A DNA stretch of 64,000 bases, taken from positions 496,001-560,000 of the forward strand of contig NZ_JAPELX010000001.1 of the NCBI RefSeq assembly GCF_026343335.1, in the 5' to 3' direction. Position numbers and translations under genes: made by a program. Positions within the stretch are counted from its first letter, which is position 1, and the number at the start of each line of letters is the position of its first letter. The notes below the pieces were generated by a model, which saw only the letters and a program-made list of their open reading frames with translations, did not search any database and was not told where the DNA came from. This document shows positions 44,117 through 51,842 of the stretch, in pieces. This DNA comes from Streptomyces sp. NBC_00078. GTDB lineage: Bacteria; Actinomycetota; Actinomycetes; Streptomycetales; Streptomycetaceae.

Positions 44117-45334
44117 TCAGGAGTACCAGGTGGGTTCGGGCAGTTCGCCCTCGAGGACCCAGCGGCCGACCTCGCGCCGCTTGTAGGCGACGGGGTCGTG
44201 CAGGGTGTGGGTGCGGACATTGCGCCAGAACCGGTCGAGGCCTTCGGCGGACGCGGTGGAGCGGGCGCCGGTGACCTCGAAGATGCGGTTCGCGATCTCC
44301 AGGGCGACGTCCGTGGCGCGGGCCTTGACCGCCGCGACCCGGACTTCGAAGGCTCCGCGGCTCTCCGGGGTGACCGCGTCCGGGTCGTCGTGCAGTGTCT
44401 GACCCTCGGCGGCGACCGCGTCGGCGAGTGCCTCCGCCGCCCACAGCTTGGCGGTGAGGTCGCCGTAGGCGTCGATGACGTACGGCTCGTCGACCGCCCG
44501 CTCGTGTCCCCCGTGCAGCCAGGACCTCGCCTTGGTGCGGGTGTAGGTGGCCGCCGTCTCCAGGGCGCCGCCCGCGATGCCCAGGTAGAAGTTGACGAAG
44601 ACCAGTTGGATGGTGGGGACGTTCAGCGTGCTGTACGTGCGCGGCTGGAACTGCTTGTCGACGTAGCCGGCCGCCGACGACCACGGGGTGCGCACGCCGT
44701 CGAGGGTGACGCCGCCGCTCTCGGTGAGGCGCTGGCCGATGTTGTCCCAGTCGTCGTGGAAGGTCAGGCCCTCGCTGTCGGACGGCACGATCGCGAAGAC
44801 GTGCTGGTCGGTGCCCTCCAGGACGCCTTCGAGGACGGTGACGTCGGAGACCTTGCTGCCGGTGGAGAAGGACTTGCGGCCGGTGAAGACGAGGTCGTCG
44901 CCGTCCTCGGTGACGGTCACGTCCTTGTCGCGGGGGTTGACGGCCCCGCCGAAGAACCAGCGGCCCCGGCTCGCCTCGGCCTCCACCTGTTCCCACTGCT
45001 GGCGGGTGCCGACCAGACGGGCGGCCCAGAACCAGAGGTAGTGGTAGCCGAGCAGCTGGCCGATGGAGCCGTCGGCCCGGGCGACCTCGCGGACGACACG
45101 GTAGGCGGTGGGCCAGTCCTGGCCCGCGCCGCCGTGCTCCGTGGGGCCGAGCAGGGTGACGAGGCCGGCGTCCTTGAGGAGCTGGACCTCGGCGTACGGG
45201 GTGGCTCCGGCGCGGTCGCGCTCGGCGGCGTCGGTGGCGAGGACGGCGGCGACCTGCGCGGCGCGTGCGATCCAGTCCTGGGCGGTCCGCGGGGCGGGAA
45301 GGGTCTGCCAGTCGGTGGGCGTGGCGGTGCTCAT
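44117..45334 (-). CDS. SfnB/DszC-type acyl-CoA dehydrogenase-family monooxygenase (first copy)
   Basis: 405 aa; same fold and group as the gene at 42350-43534 (LKDAGLVTLLGPTEHGGAGQDW, IGQLLGYHYLWFW, TGRKSFSTGSKVSDV, C-terminal ITARSTASAEGLDRFWRNVRTHTLHDP-type). It follows the sfnG-like gene with 32 bp between. The pair of paralogues may act on different sulfur substrates or different oxidation steps (sulfide to sulfone). Confidence 0.9.
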   Translation of the reverse strand: MSTATPTDWQTLPAPRTAQDWIARAAQVAAVLATDAAERDRAGATPYAEVQLLKDAGLVTLLGPTEHGGAGQDWPTAYRVVREVARADGSIGQLLGYHYLWFWAARLVGTRQQWEQVEAEASRGRWFFGGAVNPRDKDVTVTEDGDDLVFTGRKSFSTGSKVSDVTVLEGVLEGTDQHVFAIVPSDSEGLTFHDDWDNIGQRLTESGGVTLDGVRTPWSSAAGYVDKQFQPRTYSTLNVPTIQLVFVNFYLGIAGGALETAATYTRTKARSWLHGGHERAVDEPYVIDAYGDLTAKLWAAEALADAVAAEGQTLHDDPDAVTPESRGAFEVRVAAVKARATDVALEIANRIFEVTGARSTASAEGLDRFWRNVRTHTLHDPVAYKRREVGRWVLEGELPEPTWYS

Positions 45335-45367
45335 GCTCGTTGACCTCTTTCGCGGTGGGGGGGGCGA

Positions 45368-46489
45368 TCAGACGTGAACGGGGACGGACTCGGGCTCCAC
45401 GTCCGGGAGTTGAGCCTCGAGTTCACGCACGAGCGGCAGCACCCGCTCGCCGAAGTACTCGACCTCCTCGTGGTAGTGCAGGAAGCCGAGGAGGAAGAGG
45501 TCGACGCCGAGCTTCTTGTAGGCGACGATGCGCTCCGCGATCTGCTCGGGGGTGCCGATGAGCCCCGTGCGGAAGCCGTCGTTGTACTGGACGAGGTCCT
45601 CGAAGGAGGAGTCCTGCCACATGCCCTTCTTGTCGGCCGTGGACTGCCCCGCCTGCTTCACCGCCGCACCGAAGCCCTCGACGGCCTCGGTGTCGGCCCG
45701 GGCGACGATCTCGCGGAGCGTGTCGCGCGCCTCGGCCTCCGTGTCGCGGGCGATGAGGAAGCCGTTGAGCCCGAACTTCGGTGCCGTACGGCCGACTTGG
45801 GCCGCGGATGCGTGCACGTCCTTGATCTGTTCGACGACTCCGTCGAAGTCCTTGCCGTTGGAGAAGTACCAGTCGGAGACCCGCCCGGCCATGGCGCGGG
45901 CGGCGGTGGAGTTGCCGCCCTGGAAGATCTCCGGGTGCGGGCGCTCGGCGGTGTTGAGGGGCTTTGGCTTGAGGGAGAAGTCGCGCAGCCGGTAGAAGTC
46001 CCCGGCGAGTTCGGTGTGGTCCTCGGTCCAGACCTGGCGCAGGGCGCGAATGAACTCCTCGGCGCGGCGGTAGCGCTCGTCGTGCTCCAGCCAGGGCTCG
46101 CCGAGGGCGGTGAACTCGCCCTTGAACCAGCCGGACACGACGTTCACGGCGAAGCGGCCGTTCGAGAGGTGGTCGGCGGTGGCGCCGAGCTTGGCGAGGA
46201 CGCCCGGGTGCCACAGGCCGGGGTGGACGGCGGCGATGACCTTCAGGCGTTCGGTGGCGAGGAGGAGGGCGAGGCTGAAGCTGGTCGACTCGTGCTGGTA
46301 CTCGGCGCCGTAGCTGGCCATGTAACGGACCTGGCTGAGGGCGTAGTCGAAGCCGTTGTTCTCGGCGAGGACGGCGAGTTCGCGGTTGTACTCGTACCCC
46401 CAGTCGGTGCGCTGCTCGATCCTGCTGGTGACGAGTCCCCCACTGACGTTGGGGACCCAGTAGGCGAATTTCACGGGCGCTGCGGACAT
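45368..46489 (-). CDS. sfnG: Dimethylsulfone monooxygenase-like FMNH2-dependent enzyme
   Basis: ATG at 46489 with AGGAGTTCCGC upstream; 373 aa. LLM fold with SfnG features: FAYWVPNVSGGLVTSRIEQRTDW at the start, LSQVRYMASYGAEYQHES, IAAVHPGLWHPGVLAKLGAT, NVVSGWFKGEFTALGEPWLEHDERY and a GGNSTAARAMA loop. It would cleave dimethylsulfone (or a relative) to methanesulfinate with FMNH2. First gene of the operon, 110 nt after the leader peptide stop. Confidence 0.92.
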   Translation of the reverse strand: MSAAPVKFAYWVPNVSGGLVTSRIEQRTDWGYEYNRELAVLAENNGFDYALSQVRYMASYGAEYQHESTSFSLALLLATERLKVIAAVHPGLWHPGVLAKLGATADHLSNGRFAVNVVSGWFKGEFTALGEPWLEHDERYRRAEEFIRALRQVWTEDHTELAGDFYRLRDFSLKPKPLNTAERPHPEIFQGGNSTAARAMAGRVSDWYFSNGKDFDGVVEQIKDVHASAAQVGRTAPKFGLNGFLIARDTEAEARDTLREIVARADTEAVEGFGAAVKQAGQSTADKKGMWQDSSFEDLVQYNDGFRTGLIGTPEQIAERIVAYKKLGVDLFLLGFLHYHEEVEYFGERVLPLVRELEAQLPDVEPESVPVHV

Positions 46490-46525
46490 GCGGAACTCCT
46501 GTTGCGGAATGTTTTCAGGCACGCC

Positions 46526-46557
46526 GAATTCACATCGTGCGCAGGCGCGGTGAATTC
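46526..46557. promoter_or_regulatory. Inverted repeat between leader peptide and sfnG
   Basis: GAATTCAC (46526-46533) and GTGAATTC (46550-46557), perfect 8-bp arms, 16-nt GC-rich spacer. As RNA it could be the anti-terminator/terminator element downstream of the leader peptide; as DNA it could be an operator. Confidence 0.5.
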
Positions 46558-46599
46558 AGGCGGAGAAAAGGAAAAGCACGGCGGATCTCAGGGAGTTGA

Positions 46600-46683
46600 T
46601 CAGGCCGCGGAGCAACAGGAGGCGCTGGAGACGCGCGCGAGGTCGACGTGGCGTCGCCGCGTGAGGTCCAGTCGCATCTTCAT
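46600..46683 (-). CDS. Sulfur-operon leader peptide, 27 aa, Cys-Cys near the end
   Basis: ATG 46683 (or ATG 46677 two codons later) to TGA 46602-46600. The product begins MKMRLDLTRRRHVDLARV and ends SSASCCSAA. The LTRRRHVDLARVSSA motif is that of the short leader peptides found upstream of sulfur-assimilation genes across Streptomyces. The adjacent Cys codons near the end fit ribosome-mediated attenuation: when cysteine is scarce, stalling would allow transcription into the sulfur-scavenging genes. No strong ribosome site is visible, which is a weakness. Confidence 0.8.
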   Translation of the reverse strand: MKMRLDLTRRRHVDLARVSSASCCSAA

Positions 46684-46757
46684 GCCGTCGATCGTGGCAG
46701 CCGGCGGCGAGGGCCGTCAAGGAGAACCCGACCGGTCTCGCATCCCGGACCATTGAA

Positions 46758-46801
46758 TTTCACGAACGTGTGACAGGGAAACCCTTGAACCGCTCGTGAA
46801 A
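46758..46801. promoter_or_regulatory. Inverted repeat in the divergent LysR/leader promoter region
   Basis: TTTCACGA (46758-46765) and TCGTGAAA (46794-46801), perfect 8-bp arms 28 bp apart, lying 20 bp upstream of the LysR start. Fits a LysR-type binding region controlling both directions. Confidence 0.5.
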
Positions 46802-46821
46802 TCAGCTGCATTCTGCTGGTC

Positions 46822-47733
46822 GTGCGAACGGAACAACTGGAATACATCGCGGCCGTGACCCGGCTCGGTTCGCTGCGCCGGGCGGCGGAGGAACTGCGTC
46901 TTTCCCAGCCCGCGTTGAGCGAGACGGTGCGCAACCTCGAACGTGAGCTGGGCGTCGACCTCCTGGAACGCAAGCGGTCGGGGGCCACGATGAGCGCGGA
47001 GGGCCGGGAACTGCTGCCGCACATCGTCAATGTGCTGGACGCGGTGGACCGGCTGCGGTCGGCAGCGGGCGAACAGCACCGCATCAGCCGCATGGTGCGG
47101 GTGGGCACGGTGAACGCGGCGACCGTCCCCCTGCTCATTCCGGTCGTCCGGGAGTTCCGGGCCGCGCATCCGCTCACCCAGGTCGAGGTGGTCGCCGCGC
47201 AGCAGACGGAGATCCACCGGGCCCTGTCGGAGGGCGGTTTCGACCTGGGCCTGGTCAACCATCTGGACGGCGACGACGTGCCCGCCGGCGTCGAGTGCAC
47301 GGAACTGCTGCGCGGGCGGCCGGTGGTGTGCGTGCGCCCCGACAGCCCGCTCGCCTCACTGACCACCGTGACGGTGGACGACCTGCTCGCCCAGCCCGTG
47401 ATCGCGATGCGTACCGGCTACGTCATGCACCGCTATGTCCACCGGCTGCTGCACGGCCGCGGCCCGTCCTTCTCGTACTCCACCGACGGCGCCGAGATGG
47501 GCAAGCTGATGGTCGCCGAGGGCCTCGGAGTGACGGTGCTGCCGGATTTCAGCATCATCGGTGACCCTCTGGAGCGGCAGGGCACCATCACCTACCGGCC
47601 GATCGCCGACGACACGACCCGGGTTCTGCTGATGCTGCAGCGCCGCAGGGCGGAGTCCGTGCCGCGGGCCGCGCAGAACCTGTACGAGGTGTTCGTGCGC
47701 AGGGCGCGGGAGGTGGGCGGAGCGCCCGGGTGA
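46822..47733 (+). CDS. LysR-type regulator of the sulfur operon
   Basis: GTG at 46822 (VRTEQLEYIAAVTRLGSL); 303 aa. HTH at residues about 3-60 (SLRRAAEELRLSQPALSETVRNLE) and effector domain (NAATVPLLIPVVREFRAAHPL, VAEGLGVTVLPDFSII). Divergent from the leader peptide and the sfnG operon, the usual position for a Cbl/CysB-like activator; the sensed compound is probably a sulfur metabolite but cannot be read from sequence. Confidence 0.92.
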   Translation: MRTEQLEYIAAVTRLGSLRRAAEELRLSQPALSETVRNLERELGVDLLERKRSGATMSAEGRELLPHIVNVLDAVDRLRSAAGEQHRISRMVRVGTVNAATVPLLIPVVREFRAAHPLTQVEVVAAQQTEIHRALSEGGFDLGLVNHLDGDDVPAGVECTELLRGRPVVCVRPDSPLASLTTVTVDDLLAQPVIAMRTGYVMHRYVHRLLHGRGPSFSYSTDGAEMGKLMVAEGLGVTVLPDFSIIGDPLERQGTITYRPIADDTTRVLLMLQRRRAESVPRAAQNLYEVFVRRAREVGGAPG

Positions 47734-47762
47734 CACAGCGGCCGATCGGCCGTCGCGTCCGG

Positions 47763-47927
47763 TCAGTCGTCGTCGGCCGGGACCACCACGAGGAACGCGT
47801 CCGACTTGAGGTCCATGATCACTTTCGCGGGCCGGCCCTCGGCGCGGCACCGGGCCGCGTACTCCTCCGCCGGCCACGATCCGCGCGGAGCTCCCGCAGG
47901 AAACCGCTCCAACACCTTCGCGCCCAT
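47763..47927 (-). CDS. Small conserved protein, 54 aa
   Basis: ATG at 47927 is preceded by GGAGG at 9 nt spacing. The product begins MGAKVLERFPAGAPRGSWPAE, has EYAARCRAEGRPAKVIMDL and ends DAFLVVVPADDD. Every third position is G or C, so it is coding. It is soluble, with one Cys and an acidic tail. I think similar short proteins exist across Streptomyces but cannot name a family. Confidence 0.7.
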   Translation of the reverse strand: MGAKVLERFPAGAPRGSWPAEEYAARCRAEGRPAKVIMDLKSDAFLVVVPADDD

Positions 47928-48151
47928 AGCGGCAGCACCTCCACCAGCGACTTGCGGTCACGACTTCGTACGGTGCGTCTGCCCGCGATGCGCGCCGACA
48001 TGTGTGCCGGACCGTAACGACCTGCACGATTCCCCCAAGCGCTGGTCGGCCTCCTTCGTGGGTACCCGGTCGAGGCGAAACGCCCGCATCCGATACGGCG
48101 GAATCCGTGGAAGTGATCAAAAGGGGGGCCGACGCAAAGGAACCGGAGCTG

Positions 48152-49681
48152 ATGAACGCTGACCACGACGGACCGGCCCTGCACTGCCTGGTGACCGGGG
48201 CGACCGGATACATCGGCGGCAGGCTGGTGCCGGAGCTGCTCGACGAGGGCCACCGCGTGCGCTGCCTGGCCCGCTCTCCCGGCAAGCTGCGCGACCACCC
48301 CTGGGCCGGGCAGGTGGAGGTGGTCAAGGGCGACGTCACGGACGCCGACTCCGTGGCCGAGGCCATGCGCGGCATCGACGTCGCCTACTACCTGGTCCAC
48401 GCGCTGGGTACGGGCGACAGCTTCGAGGAGACCGATCGCAGGGCGGCACGGATCTTCGGCGAGTCCGCCCGCGCCGCGGGGGTGAGGCGCATCGTCTATC
48501 TCGGCGGCCTGACGCCCTCGGGCGTGCCGGAGGGCGAGCTGTCCCCGCATCTGCGCTCCCGGGCCGAGGTGGGCCGCATCCTTCTCGCCTCCGGCGTGCC
48601 CACTACCGTGCTGCGCGCGGCGACCGTCATCGGCTCGGGCTCGGCCTCGTTCGAGATGCTGCGCTACCTCACCGAACGCCTGCCGGTGATGATCACTCCC
48701 AGCTGGGTGCGCACCCGTATCCAGCCCGTGGCGGTGCGGGACGTGCTGCGCTACCTCGTCGGCGGCGCCCGGATGCCGGCCGACGTCAGCCGTGCCTTCG
48801 ACATCGGCGGACCGGGCGTGCTCACCTACCGCGACATGATGTCGCGGTACGCGACGGTCGCCGGTCTTCCCCGCCGGGTCATCGTCCCCGTCCCCGTGCT
48901 CACCCCGGGCCTGTCCAGTCACTGGGTCGGGCTGGTCACCCCCGTTCCCGCGTCGATCGCACGGCCGCTGACGGAGTCGCTGCGCCATGAGGTCATCTGC
49001 CGCGAGCACGACATCGCGCGCTACGTGGCCGATTCCGCCGGGTGTCCGATCGGCTTCGACGAGGCGGTACGGCTGGCCCTGCAGCGCATCCGCGAGGCGA
49101 AGGTCACCACCCGCTGGTCGTCGGCCTCGGTGCCCGGCGCGCCCAGCGACCCGCTGCCCACCGACCCCGACTGGGCGGGCGGCAGCCTGTACACCGACGA
49201 GCGGGAGCTGCCGGTCGACGCCTCGCGCGAGGCACTCTGGCGGGTGATCGAGGGGATCGGCGGGGACAACGGCTGGTACTCCTTCCCGTTGGCCTGGGCG
49301 GTGCGCGGCAGGCTGGACCGGCTGGTGGGCGGCGTGGGGCTGCGCCGGGGACGACGTGACGCGGCACGGCTGCGGGCCGGCGACTCGCTGGACTTCTGGC
49401 GGGTGGAGGAGATCGAGCCGGGCCGTCTGCTGCGCCTGCGGGCCGAGATGCGGCTGCCTGGCCCGGCCTGGCTGGAGATGTACGCGGAGACCGAGGCCGA
49501 CGGCCGCACGCGCTACCGCCAGCGGGCCCTGTTCCACCCGCACGGGCTGCTGGGCCACGCCTACTGGTGGAGTGTCTCCCCCTTCCACGCCGTCGTGTTC
49601 GGCGGCATGGCCCGCAACATCGCGCTCGCCGCGGCCCGCGCCCCGACCGCGCCGGCAACGGATCCCGCGTCCAGCAGTTGA
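48152..49681 (+). CDS. SDR/NmrA-type NAD(P)-binding protein fused to DUF2867
   Basis: ATG at 48152 with GGAGCTG upstream; 509 aa. Residues about 8-300 are an atypical short-chain dehydrogenase (LVTGATGYIGGRLVPELLDEGH nucleotide fold; YYLVHALG); residues about 330-500 are a DUF2867 START-like domain (SLYTDERELPVDASREALW, NGWYSFPLAWAVRGRLDRLVGG, YWWSVSPFHAVVFGGM). The two-domain protein is common in actinobacteria, often beside photolyase. It precedes the photolyase gene by 80 bp and is probably co-transcribed. Confidence 0.88.
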   Translation: MNADHDGPALHCLVTGATGYIGGRLVPELLDEGHRVRCLARSPGKLRDHPWAGQVEVVKGDVTDADSVAEAMRGIDVAYYLVHALGTGDSFEETDRRAARIFGESARAAGVRRIVYLGGLTPSGVPEGELSPHLRSRAEVGRILLASGVPTTVLRAATVIGSGSASFEMLRYLTERLPVMITPSWVRTRIQPVAVRDVLRYLVGGARMPADVSRAFDIGGPGVLTYRDMMSRYATVAGLPRRVIVPVPVLTPGLSSHWVGLVTPVPASIARPLTESLRHEVICREHDIARYVADSAGCPIGFDEAVRLALQRIREAKVTTRWSSASVPGAPSDPLPTDPDWAGGSLYTDERELPVDASREALWRVIEGIGGDNGWYSFPLAWAVRGRLDRLVGGVGLRRGRRDAARLRAGDSLDFWRVEEIEPGRLLRLRAEMRLPGPAWLEMYAETEADGRTRYRQRALFHPHGLLGHAYWWSVSPFHAVVFGGMARNIALAAARAPTAPATDPASSS

Positions 49682-49761
49682 CGGCCGCGGTCGCCGCTCC
49701 ACCCGGCCGGAAGCACCTCACCGGCCGCCCGTGGCTCCCCCTCCTCCCCCGGAGAAGCACC

Positions 49762-51135
49762 ATGAACGTCTCGGTCGTCCTGTTCACCGCCGACCTGCGT
49801 GTGTACGACCATCCGCCGCTGCTGGCGGCGCACGAGGCCGATGAGGTGGTCCCCCTCTTCGTGCGCGACAGGGCCGTCGCGGACTGCGGGTTCGCCGCGC
49901 CCAACCGGCTGGCGTTCCTCGCCGACAGCCTGCGCGACCTCGACAACGCTCTGCGGGAGCGGGGCGGCCGCCTGATCGTGCGCTCGGGCGACATCGTCGA
50001 CGAGGTGTGCAAGGTGGTCGCCGAGACGGACGCCGGCGAGGTGCACATGGCGGGCGATGTCAGCGCCTACGCGCATCTGCGTGAGCGCCGGCTGCGCCGC
50101 GCCCTGGAGTCGCAGGGGCGGCGGCTGCACGTCCACGACACGGTGACCACGGCCGTCGCCCCCGGCGAGGTCACTCCGGCCTCCTCGGACCACTTCGCCG
50201 TCTTCACGCCCTATTTCCGGCAGTGGTCCAAGGTCCACCAGCGCGACCCGCTCGCCGCGCCGCGCACCGTACGCGTCCCGGACGGCACGGGCTCCGAGAC
50301 GCTCCCTTCCCGCTCCGGCGTGCCGGGCCTGTCCGAGGGACTGGCGGCCGGTGGCGAGGCGGAGGGCCGCAAGCGCCTGACCGCCTGGCTGCGCGGCGGG
50401 ATCGGCACGTACGAGGACCGGCACGACGACCTGGCCGGTGACGCCACCTCCCGCCTCTCGTCCCACCTGCACTTCGGCACCCTCTCCCCCGTCGAACTGG
50501 TCCACCGGGCACGAAGGGCGGGCGGTCCGGGCGGCGAGGCCTTCGTCCGGCAGATCGCCTGGCGCGACTTCCACCGTCAGGTCCTGGCCGCCCGGCCCGG
50601 CGCGGCGAGCTCCGACTACCGCACGAAGCACGACCGTTGGCGCTCCGGGCGCGAGGCTCGCGAGGACGTCGAGGCCTGGCAGGAGGGCCGCACCGGCTAC
50701 CCCGTCGTCGACGCGGCGATGCGCCAGCTGCGGTACGAGGGCTGGATGCACAACCGGGGCCGCCTGCTGACCGCGAGTTTCCTCACCAAGACCCTGTACG
50801 TCGACTGGCGCGTGGGCGCCCGCCACTTCCTGGACCTCCTCGTCGACGGTGACATCGCCAACAACCAGATGAACTGGCAGTGGATGGCGGGCACCGGCAC
50901 CGACAGCCGCCCCAACCGTGTCCTCAATCCCGTCACCCAGGGCAGGCGCTACGACCCTGACGGGGCCTACGTCCGCCGCTGGGTCCCCGAACTCGCCGGG
51001 ATCGACGGCCCGGCGGTACACGAGCCGTGGAAGCAGCGGGGCCTCGACCGTGCCGGACTCGACGACTACCCGGACCCGATCGTCGAACTGTCCGAGGGCC
51101 TCACCCGGTTCAGGCAGGCCCGCGGCCGCGACTGA
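49762..51135 (+). CDS. phr: Deoxyribodipyrimidine photo-lyase
   Basis: 457 aa. N-terminal antenna domain starts VSVVLFTADLRVYDHPPL; the FAD domain shows GGEAFVRQIAWRDFHRQVLA, GRTGYPVVDAAMRQLRYEGWMHNRGRLLTASFLTK, the DNA-binding/FAD loop GDIANNQMNWQWMAGTGTDS and NPVTQGRRYDPDGAYVRRW. Repairs cyclobutane pyrimidine dimers using light. In Streptomyces such genes are often light-induced (LitR/MerR); no such regulator is seen here. Confidence 0.94.
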   Translation: MNVSVVLFTADLRVYDHPPLLAAHEADEVVPLFVRDRAVADCGFAAPNRLAFLADSLRDLDNALRERGGRLIVRSGDIVDEVCKVVAETDAGEVHMAGDVSAYAHLRERRLRRALESQGRRLHVHDTVTTAVAPGEVTPASSDHFAVFTPYFRQWSKVHQRDPLAAPRTVRVPDGTGSETLPSRSGVPGLSEGLAAGGEAEGRKRLTAWLRGGIGTYEDRHDDLAGDATSRLSSHLHFGTLSPVELVHRARRAGGPGGEAFVRQIAWRDFHRQVLAARPGAASSDYRTKHDRWRSGREAREDVEAWQEGRTGYPVVDAAMRQLRYEGWMHNRGRLLTASFLTKTLYVDWRVGARHFLDLLVDGDIANNQMNWQWMAGTGTDSRPNRVLNPVTQGRRYDPDGAYVRRWVPELAGIDGPAVHEPWKQRGLDRAGLDDYPDPIVELSEGLTRFRQARGRD

Positions 51136-51273
51136 GGAGCACCGTCCAACGAGAGCCAACATGTCTCTCACCTCTACACATAAAGAACAAATAAGAGCAC
51201 AATGCACATAAGCGGCTCTCCCCGCACACCGCGCCAAGACGCGGTCAGGCCAGCCAGTCGAAGGAGACGAGTC

Positions 51274-51714
51274 ATGGCCGATGTCTCACACACCAGAGGG
51301 GACATGACGAGCCACCCCGACGTTCCCGAAATGCGGGCGCGGTATGCCCGCATGCTCGGCGGTCGCGATGTGGCGCTCGTGGACGGACCGGTGTTCCTTC
51401 TCGGTCTGTACTGCGCCGTTTCGCCATGGATACTCCACTACACGACGAGCCAGCCCGCGCTCGTGACGCACAACCTGATCATCGGCATAGCGATCGGCCT
51501 GCTGGCCCTCGGGTTCACCCGGGCTCCCGAGCGCATGTACGGCCTCAGCTGGGCGTTCTGCGCGGTGGGCGTATGGATGATCATCGCGCCCTGGGTGGCC
51601 GGTGACGGCCCGGACGCGGGTGTGATCCTGAACAACGTCATCATCGGCGCGCTCGCCCTCGTCCTGGGTTCGCTGTGCGCCGCAACGGCGGCGCGGAGCG
51701 CTCCGAGGGCGTAG
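51274..51714 (+). CDS. SPW-repeat membrane protein
   Basis: ATG at 51274 after AAGGAGACGAGTC; 146 aa. Two SPW-type repeats in paired membrane spans: CAVSPWILHYTT and WMIIAPWVAGDG, with four hydrophobic helices in all, between charged ends. SPW proteins are small actinobacterial membrane proteins of unknown function. Convergent with the permease gene; a terminator hairpin lies just downstream. Confidence 0.88.
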   Translation: MADVSHTRGDMTSHPDVPEMRARYARMLGGRDVALVDGPVFLLGLYCAVSPWILHYTTSQPALVTHNLIIGIAIGLLALGFTRAPERMYGLSWAFCAVGVWMIIAPWVAGDGPDAGVILNNVIIGALALVLGSLCAATAARSAPRA

Positions 51715-51740
51715 ACGCAAGCCGGGAAGGGACGGCACAA

Positions 51741-51771
51741 GGGCCGGTCCGCGCCCCGCGCGAACCGGCCC
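51741..51771. terminator. Terminator hairpin between SPW and permease genes
   Basis: GGGCCGGT (51741-51748) pairs with ACCGGCCC (51764-51771), with an inner GCGC/GCGC pairing, between convergent genes. Confidence 0.55.
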
Positions 51772-51842
51772 TCCGCCACCACTTCGCCCCCGCGCCACCA
51801 GCTCGGCTCTCCAGTGCGGACACGACAGTTGCCGCAGACGGT

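Noticed and set aside
43871..45343. 490-aa plus-strand frame opposite the sulfur operon
   Set aside because: Antisense to ssuE and an SfnB-like gene with full domains; Val/Gly/Asp-rich shadow.
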